A stretch of DNA of 13,584 bases from Limisphaerales bacterium (GTDB lineage Bacteria > Verrucomicrobiota > Verrucomicrobiia > Limisphaerales > UBA11358). The DNA lies in the NCBI GenBank assembly GCA_003455565.1, contig DMQW01000442.1, positions 1 through 13,584 of the forward strand. Reading direction: 5' to 3'. The notes beneath the pieces are model-generated. The model saw only the letters and a program-made list of their open reading frames with translations, searched no databases and had not been told where the DNA came from. This document shows positions 1-6,203 of this stretch, piece by piece. Made by a program: the position numbers and the translations under genes. The first letter of the stretch is position 1. Each line of letters opens with the position of its first letter.

Positions 1-848
1 GCGGTTGCGTCGTCCAAAATTTTTCCATCGAGAAAACTGTTCGCGGCCTCGACCTGATGCGGCACGGGTGAAATGCTGCCGAGCGCGACGCGCGGTGATT
101 TTAATTTTCCATCCACGACTTCCGCCGCCGCCGCGCAACTGACGAGCGCCCAATCAAAAGCGTGTTTGTCGCTCGCCTGCATATAGGCGCTGCGGCTGCG
201 CGTCGTCGGAATTTCCACGCGCAAAATCAAATCGCCGGCGTTAAGCGAATTGTGCGCCAGCGGATTTTCCCAGGCGCGCTGGTAAAGCTCGGCCATGCTC
301 ATGCGTGTTTCCTTGCCGTCGCGCAGCACGATGGCCGTGGCGTCGAGCGTGGTGAAAATCGTTGCTAAACTTGATACCACCGGGCTGATGCAGGGGTTGC
401 CGGTGAACAAACTGTGGTAGCGGTTCTCGCCGTTGCGCGCGTAGCAGAGGTCGCCGTTTTTCTTGAGGCAGACCGTGTCGCGATGGCGGAAATACCAGCA
501 GCGTGAGTGTTGCGCGAGGTTGCCGCCGACGGTGGCGACATTGCGGATTTGCTGCGAGGCGACTTCGGACGCGGCTTCGTGCAGGCCGGGAAAAACTTTT
601 TTAACTTCCGCATCGTCCTCGATCTGCGCGACGGTGACGAGCGAACCAATCGTCCAAATTTTTCCGCCGCGTTCGATTTTGTCCAAGCCGGGCAGCGACT
701 TGATGTTGACCAGAATGTTTGGGCTGACGAGATATTCCTTGAGCAGGCCGAGCAAGTCGTTGCCGCCGGCGAGATAAGCGCCCTTGTCGGCGACAAGCTG
801 GCGGGCGCTGTCGGTCGAGTGCGCGGTGGCGTATTCAAAAGCTTTCAT
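1..848 (-). CDS. FAD-binding subunit of a PaoABC-like molybdenum hydroxylase (partial, 3' end outside window)
   Basis: Reading the minus strand from the ATG at 848 gives 282 uninterrupted codons that run off the left edge; the family is usually about 320-330 residues, so roughly 40 are missing. The fold is the CO-dehydrogenase flavoprotein/xanthine dehydrogenase FAD domain: FAD-loop motifs AGGNDLL (residues 28-34) and TVGGNLAQ (106-113). Four cysteines (C117 in RCWYFR, C127, C135, C153) lie in the insert that carries a [4Fe-4S] cluster in E. coli PaoB and in 4-hydroxybenzoyl-CoA reductase beta, so a cluster is likely here. In these enzymes the subunit passes electrons from the molybdenum site through Fe-S centres to FAD. 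The start overlaps the stop of the catalytic subunit gene (ATGA, 845-848) and has no clear Shine-Dalgarno, so translation is probably coupled. The order small-large-medium differs from E. coli paoA-paoB-paoC. Substrate cannot be told from this subunit. Confidence 0.93.
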   Translation of the reverse strand, partial: MKAFEYATAHSTDSARQLVADKGAYLAGGNDLLGLLKEYLVSPNILVNIKSLPGLDKIERGGKIWTIGSLVTVAQIEDDAEVKKVFPGLHEAASEVASQQIRNVATVGGNLAQHSRCWYFRHRDTVCLKKNGDLCYARNGENRYHSLFTGNPCISPVVSSLATIFTTLDATAIVLRDGKETRMSMAELYQRAWENPLAHNSLNAGDLILRVEIPTTRSRSAYMQASDKHAFDWALVSCAAAAEVVDGKLKSPRVALGSISPVPHQVEAANSFLDGKILDDAT

Positions 849-2938
849 GCGTTGACAGGCGGTGGAACTTTTCCGAGGGCGGCGAGAATTTTTGCAGGCG
901 TAATGGGCAGACTAGAAACACGAACTCCGATTGCGTTAGCGACGGCGTTCGCAATCGCGCCAGCGGTCGGAACCGTCGCCGGTTCGCCGATGCCGATGAC
1001 GCCGCGTTCAGGCATGTTGATCAAAACGACCTCAATGTCCGGCACGTCCGCGATGCCGGGCAGTTTGTAAGTCTCGAAATTCGGATTCAGCACCACGCCG
1101 GACAAATTGTCCATCACGCGTTCCTCGTAAAGCGCGTAGCCCAGGCCCATGATGATGCCGCCGTTGATCTGGCTTTCGAGCGTGATTTTATTGATGATGA
1201 GGCCGCAGTCGTGAACGCCAAGAATTTTTTTGACCGTGACCAATCCCGTTTCCGTGTCCACTTCAACTTCGGCGAACTGCACGCCGCAAGCGTGGTCAGA
1301 CGAAAGCCCTTGCTGCCATTGTCCGTGAACCACGAGCGGACTCACGCCGAGTTTTTTGCACGCGACAAACCAGTTTTCCCCGCGCGCGTCAGCAATGCCC
1401 GTCTGCGTCTGCAATTGTTCCAATGCCTTGGTGCAAACGTCAAAAACGGTCGGCGAAATCGAGGCGCACGTCGTGCTGCCGCCGCTGCCGGGGCCGGGCG
1501 GAAAATTTGTGTCGCCGACGCGCACCGTGATCTGCTCCGGCTTGAGGCCGAGAATTTCCGCCGCCACGACCGCGATGACCGTGCGAGTGCCGGTGCCGAT
1601 GTCCTGCACGCCGAGACGAAATTCGATGCTGCCGTCGGGATTGATCTGCGCCTCGCCTTGTGTGCTCTTGCTCGCGCCGCCGGCGGGCCACGCCGCGCCC
1701 GCGCAGCCGATGCCGGTTTTCACGACGCCGGGCGAACTGCCGGGCTTTTGATATTTTTGTTTCCAGCCAAATTTTTCCGCGCCCAGTTTGTATTCGCGCT
1801 GGCGGATTTCGCTCGGATCATTTTTCAGCCGCAACTCCAGCGGGTCCATGCCGAGTTTCACGGCGAGATCGTCCATCGCGGATTCCATTCCATACGACGC
1901 GGGCGGATTTCCCGGCGCACGAAACGCGCGGGCGGAACCCGCATTGACCGCCACATGTGATTGCTTCACGCGCGTGTTCGGCACTTTGTAAATGTATGGC
2001 GCGGGAATGTCCGCGCCGCCGCCGCCGCCGCCGGAATCGCCGCCGGCACCGATGCCCGCCGTGCCGTAATTTTCCATCTCGAACGCGTGCAAGGTTCCGT
2101 CGGCCGTCGCGCCAATTTTGATTTTTTGAAAACTGGAAGGCCGGTTGCCGACGGCCAGCGCCTCGTCAAATCGCGTGAGCATCAGGCGAACAGGCGCTTT
2201 CGCTTCGCGCGAAAGTTTTGCGGCGAGAACCCCTTCAACACCCGCGCCGAATTTCGCGCCGAAGCCGCCGCCCATGTATTCGGTGATGACGCGAACTTTG
2301 CTGTGATCGAGTTTCAATGCGCCCGCGAGTCCGTCGCGCACGCTGGAAATTCCCTGTGTCGAGGCCCACGCCGTCACGCCTTCGTCCGTCCATGAAACCG
2401 TGTTGCCGTGCGTCTCCATCGGATGATGAATCTGCACCGGCGTCGTGTAAAAACCTTCGATGACCGCCGCACATTCGGGAAACGCCGTGTCCACGCTGCC
2501 GGATTCGCGGACGTGCGGAGCTGACGCATTGGCCGCGCCTTCCCATACCGGCGGAGAATTTTCCTTCTTCGCGTCGTCTTCGCGCACAACAAATTCATGA
2601 CGCGGCTCGGCCTTCACTTCGATGACGCGCAACGCATCGAGACACGCCTGTTTGCTCGTGCCGGCGACAGCGGCAATCTCCTCGCCGTAATAACGAATGG
2701 TCTGCGGGCCGTCCTTCACCGTGACAGCGGCCTTGATGCCGGGAATTTTCAATGCCGCCTCCAAATTGACCGACAAAATTTTTGCCGCCGGCCATTTCGA
2801 GCGGAGGATCATTCCGTAAAGCCAGCCGTTCGCCTGAATGTCGGACGAATAACGCGCTTGTCCGGTCAACTTCGCCGGTGCATCAATACGCGCCGTCGAG
2901 TGGCTGATGTATTTGGTTTCGGCGGGCCAGTTAGACAT
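845..2938 (-). CDS. Molybdopterin-binding catalytic subunit, xanthine dehydrogenase/aldehyde oxidoreductase family (PaoC/YagR-like)
   Basis: 697 residues from the ATG at 2938. This start is chosen over one 12 codons upstream because a GGAGG lies 9 nt before it. It is the large subunit that binds the molybdenum cofactor and hydroxylates the substrate. Visible family motifs: METHG (174-178), the cofactor loop GGGFGAKFG (223-231), RAFRAPGNP (337-345), GVQDIGTGT (443-451), and near the C terminus GIGEPATVPTAG (649-660), whose E652 is the conserved active-site glutamate. Length fits the 690-730-residue stand-alone large subunits. It carries no Tat signal; export would be by hitch-hiking with the small subunit, as in PaoABC. 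Its first 8 nt overlap the small-subunit gene and its stop overlaps the FAD-subunit start, so the three are one tight operon. A Gly-rich stretch (299-308) is coded by six GCC repeats. Purines, aromatic aldehydes or other N-heterocycles are all possible substrates. Confidence 0.95.
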   Translation of the reverse strand: MSNWPAETKYISHSTARIDAPAKLTGQARYSSDIQANGWLYGMILRSKWPAAKILSVNLEAALKIPGIKAAVTVKDGPQTIRYYGEEIAAVAGTSKQACLDALRVIEVKAEPRHEFVVREDDAKKENSPPVWEGAANASAPHVRESGSVDTAFPECAAVIEGFYTTPVQIHHPMETHGNTVSWTDEGVTAWASTQGISSVRDGLAGALKLDHSKVRVITEYMGGGFGAKFGAGVEGVLAAKLSREAKAPVRLMLTRFDEALAVGNRPSSFQKIKIGATADGTLHAFEMENYGTAGIGAGGDSGGGGGGADIPAPYIYKVPNTRVKQSHVAVNAGSARAFRAPGNPPASYGMESAMDDLAVKLGMDPLELRLKNDPSEIRQREYKLGAEKFGWKQKYQKPGSSPGVVKTGIGCAGAAWPAGGASKSTQGEAQINPDGSIEFRLGVQDIGTGTRTVIAVVAAEILGLKPEQITVRVGDTNFPPGPGSGGSTTCASISPTVFDVCTKALEQLQTQTGIADARGENWFVACKKLGVSPLVVHGQWQQGLSSDHACGVQFAEVEVDTETGLVTVKKILGVHDCGLIINKITLESQINGGIIMGLGYALYEERVMDNLSGVVLNPNFETYKLPGIADVPDIEVVLINMPERGVIGIGEPATVPTAGAIANAVANAIGVRVSSLPITPAKILAALGKVPPPVNA

Positions 2939-3581
2939 AATCAATGACCTCCGTTTTGCTCGCGGTTTCCACACCCGCCGCCTTGAGCGCGGCCTGCAGA
3001 ATTCTTGGATGCGTGCCGCAGCGGCAGAAGTTTCCGGCGCAGGCGTGTTTTACGTCGTTGGCATTCGGGCGCGGATTTTTTTTCAGCAACGCCGTCACGC
3101 TCATCACAAAACCCGGCGTGCAGTAGCCACATTGCAGTGCGTCCTTGTCGAGAAATGCCTGCTGCACCTTGGTCAGTTTTTCATTTTTCGCCAGACCTTC
3201 AACCGTGGTGATCTCGTCACCTTGCGCCTCGATGGCGAGTTTCTGGCAGGAATAAACCGGCGTATCACCGAGCAAAACCGTGCAGGCACCGCAGACGGCG
3301 CGGTCGCAGCCTTCCTTCGCGCCGGTGAGACTGGAATAATTTCGCAGCGCATCAAGCAACGTCACGCGCGGCTCCAGCATGAGCTTGAGTTTTTCGCCGT
3401 TGACTTTCAGCGTCACGGGAACGGCGTCCGGCCCGATGACTTTTTCCGCGTTGGCTTTTTCCAGTTCGGCGGCGACGGACCGCACCTGCGCCGTCGCGGC
3501 CGTGGCGGCGACTGTGCCGAGGCTTTTAAGAAATGTGCGCCGTGAATGCGCGCCAAAATTTTCCGGCTCCGGGTTTTTCAT
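2931..3581 (-). CDS. Tat-exported 2x[2Fe-2S] iron-sulfur subunit of molybdenum hydroxylase (PaoA-like)
   Basis: 216 residues from the ATG at 3581; a TTG three codons upstream is possible but unnecessary. The N terminus has a twin-arginine signal, SRRTFLK (13-19), followed by an Ala/Thr-rich hydrophobic stretch, so the assembled enzyme is expected to be periplasmic. The mature part has the plant-type ferredoxin cluster ligands C92, C97, C100 and C112 (GCDRAVCGAC) and the second cluster in an all-helical domain, C151, C154 (CGYCTPGF), C186 and C188 (CRCG). These two clusters carry electrons from molybdenum toward FAD. A Tat signal on the small subunit is typical of PaoA/YagT and related aldehyde oxidoreductases and absent from cytoplasmic XdhA/XdhB enzymes. 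The gene starts 5 nt after the MocA-like gene ends and overlaps the catalytic subunit by 8 nt. Confidence 0.95.
   Translation of the reverse strand: MKNPEPENFGAHSRRTFLKSLGTVAATAATAQVRSVAAELEKANAEKVIGPDAVPVTLKVNGEKLKLMLEPRVTLLDALRNYSSLTGAKEGCDRAVCGACTVLLGDTPVYSCQKLAIEAQGDEITTVEGLAKNEKLTKVQQAFLDKDALQCGYCTPGFVMSVTALLKKNPRPNANDVKHACAGNFCRCGTHPRILQAALKAAGVETASKTEVIDYV
2948..2952 (-). promoter_or_regulatory. Strong Shine-Dalgarno for the catalytic subunit
   Basis: On the minus strand GGAGG is followed by a 9-nt spacer and the ATG at 2938. It lies inside the end of the small-subunit gene. It is the clearest ribosome binding site in the operon and decides the catalytic subunit start; the upstream in-frame start at 2974 has no comparable signal. 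Confidence 0.75.
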
Positions 3582-3586
3582 GCAAC

Positions 3587-4207
3587 TCAATAGGAATCTT
3601 GCAACTGTTTATAATCTTCCGGCGTGTCCATGTCAAGCGACAGTCCGGGGTCGGCTACGGAACATTGGACGCGTGGCAGCGCCGTAAGTTTCAAAAAATC
3701 TTTCAACGTCGCCGCCGGTGAATTTCTCAATTCGTCCCATGCTATTTGTGGCAAGATTACCGGATGCCCCGTGCGTCCGCCAAACTCTGGTTGGCAAATC
3801 GTCTCTGGATTTTGCACGGAAAATTCCAGCAACTGCCGCAAAGTTTCCGACTGCAAATGCGGCTGATCGCCAAGAACAATCACCCAGCTTGAAATTTCCT
3901 TGCGCCAGCCATTCCAGCTTGCCGCGCAGACAATGGAACTGAACATCCCGCGTTCCGGCTGCGGATTTTCAATGCGGTCGCCCCGCGGAAAATTCAAACG
4001 ATCCAGTTCCGCCGCGAACGCAACCTCATTGGCGCGCAGGACGACTGCGATTTGCGTCGCGCCAAGTTCCTGCCATTGCGAAATCAAATGGCCGATGACC
4101 GTCGTGTCGCGCCACGGCAGCAGCAGTTTTGGTTTGCCCATCCGCGACGATGCGCCCGCGCCGAGGATGACGACGCCGAAGGTCGGGTTTTTTTCCGCAG
4201 CGCTCAT
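3587..4207 (-). CDS. MocA-type molybdenum cofactor nucleotidyltransferase
   Basis: 206 residues, from ATG 4207. It has the NTP-transferase fold of the MobA/MocA group: nucleotide-binding loop GAGASSRMGKPKLLLP (16-31), metal-binding GDQP (113-116), GHP (147-149) and a DMDTPEDY tail motif (192-199). MocA transfers CMP to molybdopterin to make the cytosine dinucleotide form used by PaoABC-type hydroxylases. MobA makes the guanine form for DMSO-reductase enzymes, and the GRTGHP region and the gene neighbourhood favour MocA. It sits directly upstream of the hydroxylase subunits (5-nt gap) and downstream of the XdhC-type gene, so cofactor supply and apo-enzyme are co-expressed. The start is supported only by a weak GGAG about 16 nt upstream. 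CTP versus GTP preference is inferred, not visible. Confidence 0.9.
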   Translation of the reverse strand: MSAAEKNPTFGVVILGAGASSRMGKPKLLLPWRDTTVIGHLISQWQELGATQIAVVLRANEVAFAAELDRLNFPRGDRIENPQPERGMFSSIVCAASWNGWRKEISSWVIVLGDQPHLQSETLRQLLEFSVQNPETICQPEFGGRTGHPVILPQIAWDELRNSPAATLKDFLKLTALPRVQCSVADPGLSLDMDTPEDYKQLQDSY

Positions 4208-4253
4208 GGGAAAATTTTTGCTTCTCCAGTTTTTTCGGCGAAACGTAACGGGC

Positions 4254-4396
4254 GAATGACGAATGACGAAGCCCTAATGACTAAAGAATGACGAAGCTCG
4301 AATGACAAAACCGGTTCATTCGCGCAATTGGATAATTCGACATTGGGCATTGGGAATTCTTTAGTCATTCGGATTTAGGATTTAGTCATTGCTTTA
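4254..4396. repeat. Degenerate heptanucleotide repeat array with a 14-bp inverted repeat
   Basis: From 4254, GAATGAC recurs in 7-nt steps (4254, 4261, 4286, 4300) interspersed with related GAAGCCC, TAATGAC and GAAGCTC units. From 4341, CATTGGG occurs twice in tandem (4341-4354), followed by TAGTCAT units (4362, 4383) in the same 7-nt register. AATGACTAAAGAAT (4276-4289) is the exact reverse complement of 4356-4369, so the halves can pair around a 66-nt loop. The array fills the mocA-xdhC gap, and its right end codes the last residues of the XdhC-like protein, ending KAMTKS. Whether it also acts as an attenuator between the two genes is unknown. No gene is present in the gap. Confidence 0.75.
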
Positions 4397-5289
4397 GCGC
4401 GTTGCTGGATGAGTTGCGCGATGATGCTCACCGCGATTTCGTGCGTGCCGACGGCGGCGATGTCCAGCCCGACCGGACACGCGACGCGGTCGAACTGCTC
4501 CGCCGTGGCGAGTTTTTGCCGCATGAATTGTTCGCGGATGATGCGCGCCTTGCGCCGGCTGCCGATCAAACCGAGAAACGCAAACGGAAAATTTATCCAC
4601 TCCGAAAGCGCCAGCGCATCGTGCTGATGGCCGCGCGTGACAATGAGGCCGAACGCATTTGTTGGCGGACGGAATTTTAATAATTCATGCCAGCCGCCGA
4701 CGCGCAGTTTTGTGGCGGACGGAAAAAATTCGTGGTTCGCCAGCTCCGGCCGGTCGTCGAAAATGGTGACGGCGAAATCGAGTTGCAGCGCGAGCGGCGC
4801 GACGGCCTGCGCGACGTGGCCGGAACCGGCGATCCACAATTCCATCGGCGGCGAAACCGTTTCCTGATAAAGCCATTCGTCCGAATTATTTTCCATGACG
4901 CGCGCGATGGAAAAATCTTTTTTCACGCCCCAGCGGATTGGCGAAGTGACATTTACCAGTTCGTGCCAGAGATTTTTTGACTGCGCGGCGTGCGGCAGAA
5001 TCACGCCATTCACGCTGCCGCCGCAGATGAGGCCGTCGTCCCAGCCGAAATCGTGATCGAGCAACATGTCGAATTCGGCGGGCTGGCCGGTTTTCAACGC
5101 CGTGAGCGCGCGCGCTTGAACCTCGGCTTCGAGACAGCCGCCGCCGAGCGTGCCGGTGATTTTTCCGTCGGCAAAAAAAATGGCCTTGGCTCCGGCGCGT
5201 TGCGGGCTGGAACCTTTCGTGCCGGCAATGAGCGCGAGCGCGAATGGCTGATCCGCAGCGGCGGCGAGTTGTTCGTAGAAGCGGGCCAC
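4375..5289 (-). CDS. XdhC/CoxI-family molybdenum cofactor sulfuration and insertion factor
   Basis: 304 residues from a GTG at 5289; no ATG is available before the upstream in-frame stop, and there is no good Shine-Dalgarno. The N-terminal XdhC/CoxI domain shows GTKGSSPQRAGAKA (23-36), GTLGGGCLEAEV (46-57) and LICGG with C89. The C-terminal Rossmann domain shows GSGHVAQAVAPL (155-166), VTRGHQHD (217-224), GLIGSRRK (240-247) and CPVGLDI (271-277). Members such as R. capsulatus XdhC and E. coli PaoD bind the molybdenum cofactor, promote its sulfuration with a cysteine desulfurase, and deliver it to the hydroxylase. It is the first gene of the molybdenum operon, with a 167-nt repeat-bearing gap before the MocA-like gene. 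The C-terminal few residues are coded by the heptad repeat array and may be variable between strains. Confidence 0.93.
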   Translation of the reverse strand: MARFYEQLAAAADQPFALALIAGTKGSSPQRAGAKAIFFADGKITGTLGGGCLEAEVQARALTALKTGQPAEFDMLLDHDFGWDDGLICGGSVNGVILPHAAQSKNLWHELVNVTSPIRWGVKKDFSIARVMENNSDEWLYQETVSPPMELWIAGSGHVAQAVAPLALQLDFAVTIFDDRPELANHEFFPSATKLRVGGWHELLKFRPPTNAFGLIVTRGHQHDALALSEWINFPFAFLGLIGSRRKARIIREQFMRQKLATAEQFDRVACPVGLDIAAVGTHEIAVSIIAQLIQQRAKAMTKS

Positions 5290-5394
5290 GCGTAAGTGTT
5301 AGCGGGTCCCAGCGATGGTTTCAAATAAAACTTTGCAACTTCACTCAGTCAGCGGATCTTTCGTCTCGGACTTCCATCGAGGCGAGGCGCGAGT

Positions 5395-6117
5395 TCATGT
5401 TGTTTCCAAACGTTCCTGCCACAGCTTGGTTAGCGGCGTCCAGTCCAATCGGTCCGCTGCTTCCAATGCAGAGATGTAATTTCTGCGGGCGGTGTCATTG
5501 GTGGGAGCAAGTTCGACGGGAGGCAATTCTTGGCGACGCAGGATTTCAGCCAGTAGCAGGCGCGTGGCGCGTCCGTTGAAATCAGAGAACGGATGGATGA
5601 ACAGGAGGCGTCCTTCGGCGAAAGCGAGCGTTTCCAGCAGCAGCATCTCTTTTCCAGCCAGCCGGACATTCAAGTCGGCGAAGTCATCGCGGACGAGCAG
5701 CGGGACTTGGTGCGAGAGCTGGTGGCGTGTGCTGGCCGACTTTGACTTCGGTTGTGCGAAATCGTCCCGCCCAATCGGGAGTAAGGTCGCCGCAGATGTT
5801 GCGATGAAGGTCGAACAGCAGCGATTCGTCCAGCGGGCGCGCGGCGAAAACGCCGTCTTCGATATCTTGCAGCACTCGCAAGATGCGCTCGGCCAGCAGC
5901 GGCGCGAGTTGCGCGTAGGACAAAATCCCGCGCGTCGTTTCTACGAAGCGCGTGGCGTGCGGCGGTTGTGTAGAGTTTTCAGCAATTCAAAGTCCACCGG
6001 TTCGCCTTCAAACGCCATGCTCGCGGCGACTTGACGTGGCACTTCCGCCCACCGGCGGGCTTTGCGCTCCGCTGGTTTCAGCTTTCGCCATTGCGAAACT
6101 TTTTCCTGCCAAGTCAT
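5395..6117 (-). pseudogene. Fic-domain protein gene interrupted by two compensating frameshifts
   Basis: Three pieces together make one class II-like Fic protein. Piece one (ATG 6117 to a TAG at 5941-5943) starts MTWQEKVSQWRK and has the SMAFEG motif (33-38), matching the inhibitory (S/T)xxxE(G/N) signature. Piece two, in another frame, runs from about 5970 to about 5725 and contains LLFDLHRNICGDLTPDWAGR and VKVGQHTP. Piece three returns to the first frame, with HQVPLLVRDDFADL and then the catalytic motif HPFSDFNGR (5569-5595), ending at 5395. Moving from piece one to two needs a 1-nt loss; from two to three, one extra base in the CCACCAG tract near 5721-5727. Fic enzymes transfer AMP or related groups to target proteins. 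The central residue of HxFx(D/E)GNGR is Phe rather than Gly here. It lies alone between the helicase and the molybdenum operon. Either a decayed gene or a pair of assembly errors; the pieces themselves are well conserved, which favours recent damage or error. Confidence 0.8.
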
Positions 6118-6203
6118 GGTTGCAATCTACACAAATCGCCAGCGTTCGCAAAGAATCACTTTTGTTCGCGTGAACCTTCGCCGCGATTTTCAGGCGCAGC
6201 GGT

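Noticed and set aside
365..838. 157-codon minus-strand open frame over the FAD subunit
   Set aside because: Its translation is Ser/Thr/Arg-rich low complexity. The neighbouring frame from 848 gives a clear FAD-subunit protein with family motifs.
3582..3590. TTG start for the iron-sulfur subunit overlapping the MocA stop
   Set aside because: It adds only three residues. The ATG at 3581 is the normal choice, with the Tat motif at the usual distance.
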